A DNA stretch of 64,000 nucleotides from Cocleimonas flava (GTDB taxonomy: Bacteria > Pseudomonadota > Gammaproteobacteria > Thiotrichales > Thiotrichaceae). A program made the position numbers and the translations under genes. The first letter of the stretch is position 1, and every line of letters starts with the position of its first letter. The notes under the pieces were generated by a model. It was given only the letters and a program-made list of their open reading frames with translations, searched no databases and had not been told where the DNA came from. This document shows, in pieces, positions 1 to 9,119 of the stretch. The DNA lies in the NCBI RefSeq assembly GCF_004339015.1, contig NZ_SMFQ01000004.1, positions 310,001 through 374,000 of the forward strand, read 5' to 3'.

Positions 1-3000
1 GATAATAAAGGAAGCTTTACAGATTCAATATGAGCTTGTTCCGCTAATGATTGAAGAGTGAACTCATCTCCTTTTGGATTTAACATTTGTATTGCTTGCC
101 AAGCAAACATGGACACCATTAAATCAAATAATGGTAAAACTTCCTGATAATGCCTATCTCTTTGCAGAGTAGATTCATGATCTTTTAAAAACTCAACTGC
201 ATTACTGACTAATACAGCAGGCTCCGCAACCGGAGAAACCGAAGCAGAATCATTAAGAGGCATTAAGAATGGTTGGAATTCATAACACGCTGGTAATAAA
301 GCCGCACTGCGCATCAGCTGGACACCTCTGAAACGACAGTCTTTCAATTCAACTAAGACCGCTCCTTCAGAATCCAGCAATAAATAATCAGCAACTACTG
401 ATTGAGGGCTTTGTTTAGTTACATTCACATGTAAATAAGACAGGTTTTCTATGGACGATGAATAGTAATAGAGCTTACCTATTTGAACAGGTATTAATGC
501 GGCTTGATTTCCGTTTTCAATCTTATTAGAGAAAATATCTACCAGTACCTGAAAACCAGCATCAAGCAAAGCGGGATGTAATAAATATAAACTATTGTCT
601 ATATTTAATTGGCTTTCGCTTTTAATTTTGGCTATAGCACTCAGCGATGAAACCCATACTTCGTCAATTCCCTGAAAGGTTGGACCATAGCTCAAACCAA
701 CTGATTCAGTTAATTTGTAATGCCCTTTGGACGAGATAGTATGATTTGAGTTTGTAACGAAACTATTTAGCGCATAGTTTTCTGGCACTTTCTTATTGGT
801 TTTACCTAACAGCCTACCAACAACATTTTCTGACCACTGACTTTCACTCAGACGATCTCGACTACTAATGATGAAGCTGCCATCTTTAGGAAATAATTTG
901 AAAAGTAATGACTTACCATGATCTAAGACTATTGGAGCTCTGATTTCTAAATTTTCTATTTCCCATTGTTTCTTCTGGTCTTCATCCGTTGAAAACCATT
1001 CTTTAGAAGCTGCTAAAGCCATTTCTACAAAAGCAGCAGCAGGCATCACTGCACCACCATCTACGACATGATCATTCAAATAAGATAAGATTTCGACATC
1101 TACTTGATTTTCCCAGCACGCTTCATGATTCTTTAAGCGATAACCTAATAGAGGGTGCACTCGATCTCTATTTACAAGATCTGATCCTTCCGCAGTCAAA
1201 GAATACCAGTGCCTCTCTTTTTGCCATGGGTAATGAGGCAAATCAACATATTGACTAACTTTTTTAGGAAAAAGAACTGTTTCATCCAAGTTACATCCAG
1301 CCAGATAACAGCTGTAGAGCCCACTTAATAAACCAGTTTTAGTTTCACTTTGACGCTTAATCGTTGTTAATGCCAGAGATGATACATCCTTAGCTCTGCT
1401 ACACTCATTAACGTAAGTTCGAAGTACCGGATGAGGCCCGATTTCAAGATAAACTTGATAACCTTCATCCAACATATTACCCATAGCACTAGAGAAAAGA
1501 ACCGGCTTTCGAATATTCTCCCACCAATAATTTGCATCTAGGTCTTCACCTTTGAATAAGTCTCCACTGACTGTAGAGAAAAATTCTATCTTGGTTTCTT
1601 GAGGCTTCAATTCTTTCAAAGAAGTCTGAATCTCATTTTTAACAGGATCCATAGCACTACTATGAAAGGCATAATCCAAATCGAGAATGCGGCAAAAAAT
1701 ACTATTCTGTTTTAAGTTACTTTCAATTAACTGCAGAGACTCCAACGAGCCAGACAGCGTGACAGATTTGGGGCTATTGATTCCGGCAATTGACACATCA
1801 CTATCAAGAAGTAGTTCTGATATTAATTCATTAGCATCTGATTCACTAATAGCGACTGCAGCCATTCTACCCATGCCACTGGTTTTACCCTGTGCATGGC
1901 TTCTTCTATAGATAACTTCAGTTGCCTGAGATAAATCCAAAGCCCCTGCCGCCCATGCTGCCGCTACTTCACCAACACTATGACCAATAACAGCATCCGC
2001 TTTTAAGCCTTTAGATTCGAGAACTTTAATTACGCCAACTTGTAATGCAAATAATAGAGGTTGAGCAACTTCTGTTAGATGAAGTCGTGAGTTTTCCTCT
2101 GAAGCCTTAAACTCATCGATTAAAGAAATATCATCATAAACATTAATCAACTCATTAATTTTGATTACTGTTTCCAGAAAAAGAGGTTCTTTTTCTAATA
2201 ATTCGCACCCCATTCCTTGCCATTGAGATCCATTACCGGAAAACACAAGCGCAAGTTTCACTCCACCGTCTTTATTCAAAGAGTTTTTGTTGTGAATCTC
2301 TACTTTTGTGCCCGCTGTAGCGCCGGTATGAATTTCCCCTTGAGAATAAGCATGTAAACACTCGACAACTTCTTCTACGGTATCAGCATTTATCGCTAAG
2401 CCATGATCAAACTTCTGACGAGTTTTATAAGCTGAGTATGAAATATCATCGAAATCTTCACTCGCACTCTGTAATAAATCACGATACTGACCAGCCATGG
2501 CTTTTAGTGCATTTTCACTTTTAGCTGAAAGCAATAGAGGAGAATGTGCAGCGTGTTGCTCTTCTTTATTTGCAAGTGCATTACTTACAAGTCCTTTATT
2601 TTTAACTTTTTTCGCATTTGAAGATTTTTTTGTTTTCTCTTTCTTATATTCCTCAACAATAATATGCGCGTTTGCTCCACCAAAACCGAATGAATTAACA
2701 CCCATTAGTAATGGTTTTTTTCGTTCTCTTAATGGTGTAAACGAAGTAACAACGGATAACTTATCAGCTTCAAAATCTATATTAGGGTTAGGTATTTCAA
2801 AGTGTAATGAAGGCGGTATTGCTCTATTTTTTAGACTTAAGATTACTTTTAGTAAACCAGCCATACCAGAAGCTGTTTCAAGATGCCCAAGATTCGTTTT
2901 TGCAGAACCAATAGGCAATGATTTTTTGCGAGGTCTTCCCAGTACTTTTGCCAGCGCTCCAGCTTCTAAGGGGTCACCTACTGCCGTGCCTGTTCCATGC

Positions 3001-3932
3001 GCTTCCAAATAACTAAGATCATTTGGATGAATTCCTGCACGGCTGTAAATCGTTTCTAATAAGCCAGCTTGGCCTTCAGTACTTGGCAATGTGATTCCAT
3101 TTGTACGACCATCACTATTTATCGCCGTGTCAACGATTACAGCATGTATAGGATCGCCATCGGCTTCTGCATCTTCCAAAGGTTTTAAGAATAAAACAGC
3201 AGAGCCTTCAGATCTTACGTAACCATCTCCAGTAGCATCGAAAGCACGACAGCGACCGCGAGGAGATAACATAGAAGCTTTTGAGAAACCGACAAAACCA
3301 AACGGATGAAGCAACATATTCACGCCGCCAGTTATCGCTGAAGGAGCATCACCATTCCAAATAGCATTACATGCCTGATGAAGAGCAACTAAAGAAGATG
3401 AACAGGCCGTATCTACGGAAACACTTGGCCCATGCAAATCATAAATATAGGAAATTCTATTAGATGCAATACTGGCTGTATTACCTGTCATTGAGTAAGG
3501 ATCTAACGAACTCAAATCATCCATGCGGCGATGCGCGTAATCAGTACTCGCTATACCAACGTATACAGCACATTGAGATCCTGCAAGAGACTGCGGAATT
3601 TGTTTGCCGTCTTCTAACGCTTCCCATGTTAATTCTAAAAGAAGACGTTGCTGAGGATCCATCTGTGCCGCTTCACGAGGGGATATCCCAAAGAAAGCCG
3701 CATCAAATTCATCTACTTGTGGCAGAACACCTGCAGCAAAGGTATAACTTTTACCGGGTTCTTTTTTGTTTGGATGTTTGTAAAAATCAGTTCCCCAACG
3801 TTCTGAACTGACTTCTGTGACGACATCTTTACCATTTTTCAACACATCCCAATAAGCATCTGGTGAAGAGGCTTCACCCGGGAAACGACAAGCCATACCG
3901 ACAACGGCAATTTTCTTTTTTACTTCTGACAA
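1..3932 (-). CDS. Type I polyketide synthase, N-terminal part (KS-AT-DH), runs off the left edge
   Basis: This is a modular or iterative type I PKS that would build a polyketide chain by decarboxylative condensation. About 1310 residues are visible and the reading frame is still open at base 1. The ketosynthase (about 5-430) has the active Cys177 in DTACSSSL, His312 in EAHGTGT and His350 in NLGHLE. The acyltransferase (about 550-860) has Ser652 in GHSVGE and a YAFH specificity motif. The dehydratase (about 920-1200) has His955 in an HxxxGxxxxP motif and Asp1124 in a DxxxQ motif. The region after the DH resembles the linker before a methyltransferase in reducing PKSs, but that domain lies outside. 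No ATG fits. I chose TTG at 3932 because AAGGA lies 7 bases upstream and the KS begins right after it; an in-frame stop lies a little further upstream. The P450 gene is upstream on the same strand. Confidence 0.93.
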   Translation of the reverse strand, partial: MSEVKKKIAVVGMACRFPGEASSPDAYWDVLKNGKDVVTEVSSERWGTDFYKHPNKKEPGKSYTFAAGVLPQVDEFDAAFFGISPREAAQMDPQQRLLLELTWEALEDGKQIPQSLAGSQCAVYVGIASTDYAHRRMDDLSSLDPYSMTGNTASIASNRISYIYDLHGPSVSVDTACSSSLVALHQACNAIWNGDAPSAITGGVNMLLHPFGFVGFSKASMLSPRGRCRAFDATGDGYVRSEGSAVLFLKPLEDAEADGDPIHAVIVDTAINSDGRTNGITLPSTEGQAGLLETIYSRAGIHPNDLSYLEAHGTGTAVGDPLEAGALAKVLGRPRKKSLPIGSAKTNLGHLETASGMAGLLKVILSLKNRAIPPSLHFEIPNPNIDFEADKLSVVTSFTPLRERKKPLLMGVNSFGFGGANAHIIVEEYKKEKTKKSSNAKKVKNKGLVSNALANKEEQHAAHSPLLLSAKSENALKAMAGQYRDLLQSASEDFDDISYSAYKTRQKFDHGLAINADTVEEVVECLHAYSQGEIHTGATAGTKVEIHNKNSLNKDGGVKLALVFSGNGSQWQGMGCELLEKEPLFLETVIKINELINVYDDISLIDEFKASEENSRLHLTEVAQPLLFALQVGVIKVLESKGLKADAVIGHSVGEVAAAWAAGALDLSQATEVIYRRSHAQGKTSGMGRMAAVAISESDANELISELLLDSDVSIAGINSPKSVTLSGSLESLQLIESNLKQNSIFCRILDLDYAFHSSAMDPVKNEIQTSLKELKPQETKIEFFSTVSGDLFKGEDLDANYWWENIRKPVLFSSAMGNMLDEGYQVYLEIGPHPVLRTYVNECSRAKDVSSLALTTIKRQSETKTGLLSGLYSCYLAGCNLDETVLFPKKVSQYVDLPHYPWQKERHWYSLTAEGSDLVNRDRVHPLLGYRLKNHEACWENQVDVEILSYLNDHVVDGGAVMPAAAFVEMALAASKEWFSTDEDQKKQWEIENLEIRAPIVLDHGKSLLFKLFPKDGSFIISSRDRLSESQWSENVVGRLLGKTNKKVPENYALNSFVTNSNHTISSKGHYKLTESVGLSYGPTFQGIDEVWVSSLSAIAKIKSESQLNIDNSLYLLHPALLDAGFQVLVDIFSNKIENGNQAALIPVQIGKLYYYSSSIENLSYLHVNVTKQSPQSVVADYLLLDSEGAVLVELKDCRFRGVQLMRSAALLPACYEFQPFLMPLNDSASVSPVAEPAVLVSNAVEFLKDHESTLQRDRHYQEVLPLFDLMVSMFAWQAIQMLNPKGDEFTLQSLAEQAHIESVKLPLL

Positions 3933-4121
3933 TGAACTATCCTTGAGGAGATCTCACATCCTAATTATGTGAGGGATTCTACATGATATTGCACCTTTCG
4001 TGCATAGCTTCTGTCACTTAATTACAGGCTATGTTTATAACAGAAGAATCCAGAGTAACAATAAAAGCCGCACAAACCATTTTTCACTTAATAAATACCA
4101 TATAAATAAAGCGTTAACTCA

Positions 4122-5492
4122 TTAATTTCTATTCTGAATTTTCATTGGTAAACGCCCTTTTGGCCTTAATGTCAGGCGGCACTCATGCTCAACTTTCTGA
4201 TTTTCATCGAGTGACAATCGGAATTTTTGAGCCAAAATAGCAATTGATAAAACAGATTCGATAATTCCGAAATTTTTCGCCAAACACACTCTAGGACCAG
4301 CACTAAAAGGGATATAGGTAAATTTAATTGGCTTAGGCGCATCCGGCATAAAGCGTTCAGGTATAAAATGATCCGGCTTATCCCAATATTTTTTATGACG
4401 TTGAATTAACCATGGAACAATCAACATAATCGAACCCGGTGGTACTTTCTTACCTCGAATAGTATCTCCTTCGAGCGCTTCTCTGGATAAAATTGGAACC
4501 GGCGGATACAAACGCATGGTCTCATCGAGAATCGCGCGTGTATATTTTAGCTTATCAACATCTGCAAATTCAGGCGTTCTTCCTTGCAAAACTTCATCTA
4601 ACTCTGCGTGAAGCTTTTTTTCAACCTCAGGCGCTTGTGAAATCAGGTACCAAGTCCACGCCAACACATTAGCAGTAGTTTCATGACCAGCCATAAATAA
4701 AACAATTAATTCATTGCGAATTTGTTCCTTAGTCATGGTATCGATACCACTTTCAGTCTGGTTTGCTTTTAACAGTTCGGCAACCAATGTCCCGTCATGA
4801 CCACCTTCTTCGGCTTTCGCAATGATTGCATCGACAGCATTATGAATTGTTTTTGCTGCCTTACGCGCCTTGCCCACTTTAGCATTAACATTTGGCCACC
4901 AATCCGGCAATCCGAGAAAATTACTTAATGCCATTTGCTTTACTACTGACTGATAAGCGGCAAAAGCATCAACCACAGCAGCACTATTCTCAGAACCTAA
5001 TTTTTCCCCAAACAAGGTTCTTGCGATGATTTCAGCAGTCAGCTTACCCATCTCTGTGTGAACATTTACCTCTCCACCTTCAGGTACTTTCGCCCATTCT
5101 TCTGCCATTTCATGAATCGTGGAGGTCATCACCCTACTAAACATTTTGATATGTGCAGAATCAAAAAGTGGCATTTGAATTTTGCGTCTACTCGCCCAGG
5201 TATCACCATCACTTATGAACAACCCATCACCCAGTAAAGGCTCAAGCGCTCGTCTCATTTGAGGACTCTTACGCTCATAATTTTCTTTCGCTTCTACGAA
5301 GATATAGCGCACTAAGTCTGGAGAATTCGCAATAAAAATATTCTGCTTCAGAATTTTCCGATGCATAAACTCTACTTCGAATGATTCCTCATCCCAGATA
5401 GAGAGCAAGTCTTGTTGTGCATAGTAAAGCGCTTGAAACGGATTTATTTCTTTAGTATGACGTTTCGGGTATGGCGGTATGAAATCACTCAT
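4122..5492 (-). CDS. Cytochrome P450
   Basis: This is a 456-residue haem-thiolate monooxygenase that hydroxylates or epoxidises an organic substrate using electrons from a reductase not encoded nearby. Visible hallmarks are the I-helix oxygen-binding motif AGHETTA, the ExxR motif in ETMRLYPP, and the haem-binding loop FSAGPRVCLA with its cysteine ligand near the C-terminus. It is a soluble, full-length bacterial P450 with no membrane anchor. It lies 189 bp upstream of the PKS start on the same strand. A tailoring role on the polyketide is therefore plausible, though this is inferred from position only; fatty-acid hydroxylation is an alternative. A hairpin without a T tract (4003-4033) lies between the two genes. 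Confidence 0.93.
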   Translation of the reverse strand: MSDFIPPYPKRHTKEINPFQALYYAQQDLLSIWDEESFEVEFMHRKILKQNIFIANSPDLVRYIFVEAKENYERKSPQMRRALEPLLGDGLFISDGDTWASRRKIQMPLFDSAHIKMFSRVMTSTIHEMAEEWAKVPEGGEVNVHTEMGKLTAEIIARTLFGEKLGSENSAAVVDAFAAYQSVVKQMALSNFLGLPDWWPNVNAKVGKARKAAKTIHNAVDAIIAKAEEGGHDGTLVAELLKANQTESGIDTMTKEQIRNELIVLFMAGHETTANVLAWTWYLISQAPEVEKKLHAELDEVLQGRTPEFADVDKLKYTRAILDETMRLYPPVPILSREALEGDTIRGKKVPPGSIMLIVPWLIQRHKKYWDKPDHFIPERFMPDAPKPIKFTYIPFSAGPRVCLAKNFGIIESVLSIAILAQKFRLSLDENQKVEHECRLTLRPKGRLPMKIQNRN

Positions 5493-5596
5493 AAAATTTT
5501 ATTCTAAGTTTAGAGAGCGGCATAATATTGCCAGCACTAGCATTAAACAAGAGACTTATATCAAATTTAATCGCTTCAACCGTTTAATTTTGACTA

Positions 5597-5628
5597 GGCC
5601 ACCCCCCTACTTTGAGGCGTTTTTTTAC
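5597..5628 (+). repeat. CACCCCCCTACTT-family intergenic repeat, copy 1
   Basis: It carries the core CACCCCCCTACTT followed by GAGGCG and seven T. It lies between two minus-strand genes and points against them, so it cannot terminate either one; this is one of five copies that do not follow a same-strand gene. Confidence 0.85.
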
Positions 5629-5666
5629 ACGTTTTTATGTGTAAGATGCAATCAAATCAGTGTAAT

Positions 5667-6668
5667 TCAAATCATGCCATTCGCTTTAACCATCGCAAAC
5701 ACTTCCCTCAAACCTGTACCATTAGTACCTGAAATATAGACGGGATTCGCTTTACCATTAAATTTCTTTTTGTGTGAAGCATTCCCCTGGAATGGGTAGA
5801 TATAATTTAATTTTTCGAAAGCATACCAGAAGGCTTTTCGAGTCAATTTATTATAATTGAGCTCTTGAGATAATCCTCTTTGCAGAAACAACGGTGACAT
5901 TCCCAGATTTACAACTTCGACACCCTCATCCTTAAAAACTTCGATTGCAGCTAATATAATCGTTGCGCTGGTGCCGTGTGGGACATTATCAGCAATACGA
6001 TCAATATTGTGATAATAAGCAACAACCTTACCGTCTCGATAGATTGGATCAAAGGTAGCAAAAGCTATTAATTTATCATTCTGGTAAGCCCAGAAATACC
6101 GCACATCTTTTTCGGTTTCCGTTCTCAGCGGTCGAACTAGAAAGCTATATTCACTTCCACCTTTATTATTCAACCAACTTTCAGAAATCTGCGAAATCGC
6201 TTGTTGCTCTTCCGTATCTGACATATCAGAAATATTTTTTTCGAATACAGAAACACCTTCACGCTTACATTTATTTTGCCATTGTCTTAGTTTTGCCCGC
6301 TGCTTACCTGCCAGACTAAAGTCTGAAATAGGTATTTCAGTTTCAATACCGAAAATATTTGTTTGATAACCTGCCTCGTCAAGCACTTCTGCAAAACTGC
6401 GAGACGCTTGAACAAAAATCACATCTGAAAATTTATAGAGAAAAGCATCCAGCATTTTTCTGTAGTTGTCAGGATGACAGACGGGATTAGAAAGTACTAT
6501 TTTGCGCTCTTTGCGAGACCAAAACCAATGCTTGAAATCGATATAGGCAATATAGCCAATATCCTCCATAACAAAATATTTCATGCAGGGCTCTAGGCTT
6601 GTATAAGCCATACAATGACTTCCATATTTTTCCAGATAGGGAATCAGTCTGTTTTCACTAGGAGACAA
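5667..6668 (-). CDS. DUF2156 (phosphatidylglycerol lysyltransferase C-terminal-like) protein
   Basis: This 333-residue protein has the look of the DUF2156/LPG_synthase_C family, a double GNAT-like fold related to the catalytic half of MprF-type aminoacyl-phosphatidylglycerol synthases. It starts with the family's typical YGSHCMAY segment, and the C-terminal half has the ATF-DPIYRDGKVVAYYHNIDR core and a YPFQG-KKKFNGK ending. There are no membrane helices, so the flippase half of MprF is absent. The true substrate is unknown; an aminoacyl or acyl transfer is inferred from the family. The start is a TTG at 6668 with no clear ribosome-binding site, chosen because the family begins about 15 residues before YGSH. 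It lies upstream of the P450 and PKS, and downstream of rppH. Confidence 0.8.
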   Translation of the reverse strand: MSPSENRLIPYLEKYGSHCMAYTSLEPCMKYFVMEDIGYIAYIDFKHWFWSRKERKIVLSNPVCHPDNYRKMLDAFLYKFSDVIFVQASRSFAEVLDEAGYQTNIFGIETEIPISDFSLAGKQRAKLRQWQNKCKREGVSVFEKNISDMSDTEEQQAISQISESWLNNKGGSEYSFLVRPLRTETEKDVRYFWAYQNDKLIAFATFDPIYRDGKVVAYYHNIDRIADNVPHGTSATIILAAIEVFKDEGVEVVNLGMSPLFLQRGLSQELNYNKLTRKAFWYAFEKLNYIYPFQGNASHKKKFNGKANPVYISGTNGTGLREVFAMVKANGMI

Positions 6669-6754
6669 GTTAATACTCTTTATTATTTCTATTTTTAGCT
6701 ATTTGATAGCGGACAATAAATTAACTCAGGACAGTGATTAACTGCCCCAAGTAG

Positions 6755-7294
6755 CTAGCCGACTTCTCTGCTATCTTCATCATCTGAATCAATGGTAGAT
6801 GGGTGACCTATTAGCGTCAGAGGAGCAAGTTCTTGTAACGCACGCTCATACACTCTTCGTTTAAAGTATACGACCTCTTTTGCGGGTAGCCAATAATTAA
6901 CCCAACGCCAGCCATCAAACTCAGGCACGTCACATGCCTCCAAATCAACCGAAGAATCATCACAGGTAAGTTTTAACAGGAACCAACGCTGCTTCTGACC
7001 AATACACACTTTTCCATTATTACAACGACGAACCATTTTATTGGGAAGGCGGTAACGCAACCAGTCTTGAGTAGAGCCTACTACCTCAACATGTTTCTCA
7101 CGCAAACCTGTTTCCTCATGCAATTCTCTAAACATCGCTTCAAGTGGCGTTTCACCTTCATCTATACCACCTTGTGGAAACTGCCAGGATGTCTGGCCAA
7201 TTCTTTTTCCCCAAAATACTTCACCATCGCAATTAGATAGAATGATACCAACATTGGCTCGAAAGCCGTCATCATCAATCACGATATTCTCCAA
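6755..7294 (-). CDS. rppH: RNA pyrophosphohydrolase (Nudix)
   Basis: RppH removes pyrophosphate from the 5' end of primary transcripts, producing the monophosphorylated RNA that RNase E prefers. The protein has 179 residues, close to the family's usual length. The Nudix box GX5EX7REUXEEXGU is complete: it starts GGIDEGETP and continues through [10 protein letters not shown]. The N-terminal [20 protein letters not shown] and the WQFPQGG segment are typical of RppH rather than of other Nudix enzymes. It is divergent from the HAD phosphatase gene, with 96 bp between the starts. It is the first of a run of minus-strand genes, but the accessory genes after it need not belong to its transcript. Confidence 0.95.
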   Translation of the reverse strand: MENIVIDDDGFRANVGIILSNCDGEVFWGKRIGQTSWQFPQGGIDEGETPLEAMFRELHEETGLREKHVEVVGSTQDWLRYRLPNKMVRRCNNGKVCIGQKQRWFLLKLTCDDSSVDLEACDVPEFDGWRWVNYWLPAKEVVYFKRRVYERALQELAPLTLIGHPSTIDSDDEDSREVG

Positions 7295-7390
7295 AACTAT
7301 TAATTAAGTCGATTCTTCCACATCGGCAGTGAATCAGCAAATTTTTAGCGATACAATAAGGGAATTAATATTTAATAAGCAGGAAACAGC

Positions 7391-8044
7391 ATGGCACTAG
7401 CATTATTCGATTTAGACAATACTCTTTTAGATGGGGACAGCGATTATGAATGGGGTAATTTTTTAGTTTCTAAAAAACTTGTAGATGCCGATGAATACGA
7501 AAAAGCAAACACCTACTTTTATGAACAATATAAACAAGGCACATTAGATATCGTTGAGTTTTCAGCTTTTAGCTTTAAACCTTTGTCTTTAATTAGCAGA
7601 GAAGAATTGAATAATTTGCACCAGGAATTTATGCAAACTTATATCTTACCAAGAATAAAACCTCAGACCCCTACAGTATTGAATAAACACAAAAACCAGG
7701 GGGATACCTTGGTCATCATAACTGCGACCAATAGCTTTATCACTCGCCCTATAGCGACTCACTTAGGCATTGAACACCTGATTGCTACCGAACCAAAAAT
7801 TATAGATGGAAAATATACAACTGAAATAGAGGGCATACCCTGTTTTCAAGAAGGCAAAGTTACGCGTTTAAATGACTGGTTGAAAATGAATAATGATTCA
7901 ATGGAGGGAAGTTATTTCTATAGTGATTCAATCAATGACCTACCTTTATTAGAAATAGTAGATACACCTATTGTTGTTGATCCGGATGAAAGATTACGCG
8001 AGGTTGGCACTAAACGAGAATGGGAAATCACCTCATTTAAATAA
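7391..8044 (+). CDS. HAD-superfamily subfamily IB phosphatase (SerB-like)
   Basis: This is a 217-residue phosphohydrolase of the HAD IB group. Motif I is DLDNTLLDGDSD with the nucleophilic first Asp. Motif II is the Thr in VIITATN. Motif IV is the SDSINDLPLL segment that holds the Mg-binding acidic residues. The cap after motif I (residues about 15-80) is helical, as in PSPase/HAD-IB enzymes. The family includes phosphoserine phosphatases and the lysophosphatidic acid/1-acyl-glycerol type hydrolases; the substrate cannot be decided from sequence. It starts at ATG with AGGA 8 bases upstream. It is divergent from rppH and convergent with truA, and a repeat copy with a T-run follows its stop. 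Confidence 0.88.
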   Translation: MALALFDLDNTLLDGDSDYEWGNFLVSKKLVDADEYEKANTYFYEQYKQGTLDIVEFSAFSFKPLSLISREELNNLHQEFMQTYILPRIKPQTPTVLNKHKNQGDTLVIITATNSFITRPIATHLGIEHLIATEPKIIDGKYTTEIEGIPCFQEGKVTRLNDWLKMNNDSMEGSYFYSDSINDLPLLEIVDTPIVVDPDERLREVGTKREWEITSFK

Positions 8045-8054
8045 ACTGAATAAG

Positions 8055-8085
8055 AAGTCACCCCCCTACTTTTAGGCACTTTTTA
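8055..8085 (+). repeat. CACCCCCCTACTT-family repeat, copy 2, 3' of the HAD gene
   Basis: It is the canonical form: AAGT, the core, then TTAGGCAC and a T-run. It begins 10 bases after the stop of the plus-strand HAD gene, in terminator orientation, in the convergent gap before truA. Confidence 0.88.
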
Positions 8086-8117
8086 TAAGATTATTTGCAA
8101 AACCCAATCAGAACTTT

Positions 8118-8900
8118 TCACAAACCATAAAATGGTGGCGAAGCCACTTCAGGCAAATTAAATCTTTCAGGGTATTTAACACTGACAAAATACAAACCAC
8201 AGGCAGGTGCAGTTATTCCTGCCTGTGTTCGATCTTTTATTTCCAGGAGTTCTGTAAACCACTGCGGTGATTTATCGCCAGTTCCCACCAGAAATAAACT
8301 ACCTACAATATTTCTAACCATATGATGCAAAAAAGCGTTGGCGACGATATCAACATAGATATATCGATGATCACGTGTCACTGTGATTTCCTGTAACTCA
8401 CGCATCGCATGTTTTGCCTGACAACCAGCCGCTCGAAAGCTACTGAAGTCATTCTCGCCTAATAATTTGCTTGCAGCATCTTGCATAGCATTTTCATCAA
8501 GATGGTATCGAAACCAGCAAACTTTCTTATCCAATAATGCAGGACGTGTTGGTTGATTCAGAATGATATATCGGTAGCGCCTTGAAAGCGCAGCAAAGCG
8601 CGCATGAAACTCATCATCTACAGGTTGAATCCAGCGCAGCGCAATATCATCAGGCAGATTGGTATTTGTTCCCATAATCCATGCTTTTTCAGTACGCACA
8701 GCATCAGATTCAAAATGTACGATTTGACCTATTCCATGCACACCACTATCAGTTCGACCTGAGCATGTTAAATCTATAGCGTGATTTGCAACCGAGGAAA
8801 GCGCCTTTTCAACTTCACCTTGCACTGAAGGGCCATGCGATAAACGTTGCCAGCCATAATAAGCGGTACCATTGTATTCGATGCATGCTGCGTATTTCAT
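8118..8900 (-). CDS. truA: tRNA pseudouridine(38-40) synthase
   Basis: TruA isomerises uridines 38-40 in the anticodon stem-loop of tRNAs. The protein is 260 residues, the usual length. The catalytic aspartate lies in GRTDSGVHGIGQ; the N-terminal IEYNGTAYYGWQ and the HHMVRNIVGSLFLVG motif in the second half are diagnostic for the family. It lies downstream of fimV on the same strand with 219 bp between. That is the gene order of Pseudomonas, but here a strong terminator-type hairpin separates the two, so independent transcription is likely. Confidence 0.97.
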   Translation of the reverse strand: MKYAACIEYNGTAYYGWQRLSHGPSVQGEVEKALSSVANHAIDLTCSGRTDSGVHGIGQIVHFESDAVRTEKAWIMGTNTNLPDDIALRWIQPVDDEFHARFAALSRRYRYIILNQPTRPALLDKKVCWFRYHLDENAMQDAASKLLGENDFSSFRAAGCQAKHAMRELQEITVTRDHRYIYVDIVANAFLHHMVRNIVGSLFLVGTGDKSPQWFTELLEIKDRTQAGITAPACGLYFVSVKYPERFNLPEVASPPFYGL

Positions 8901-9042
8901 TAATAACTCTCTGATGATGATATGTAAGTATATCGTTTAGTCTGAAGACTATTCTATCTTTTACCAACAGTTTTTCGATGATCCTATGCGATCGTTTTTA
9001 TCTTGTTATTGAGCCAGAACTGCCTATTAATTTCAGACATAA

Positions 9043-9067
9043 AAAAACCGGGCTATGCCCGGTTTTT
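9043..9067 (-). terminator. Rho-independent terminator of fimV
   Basis: A perfect hairpin with arms AAAAACCGGGC and GCCCGGTTTTT and loop TAT. The A/T flanks let it work on both strands. It lies 53 bases after the fimV stop. Confidence 0.9.
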
Positions 9068-9119
9068 GATTTACTATTAAAAATTAGATCAGTTTGTAAG
9101 CATCTAACTCTTTAGTAGC

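Noticed and set aside
4003-4033. CATAGC...GCTATG hairpin with inner CTGT/ACAG between the P450 and PKS genes
   Set aside because: There is no T-run on the minus strand, so it is not listed as a terminator; it may be chance.
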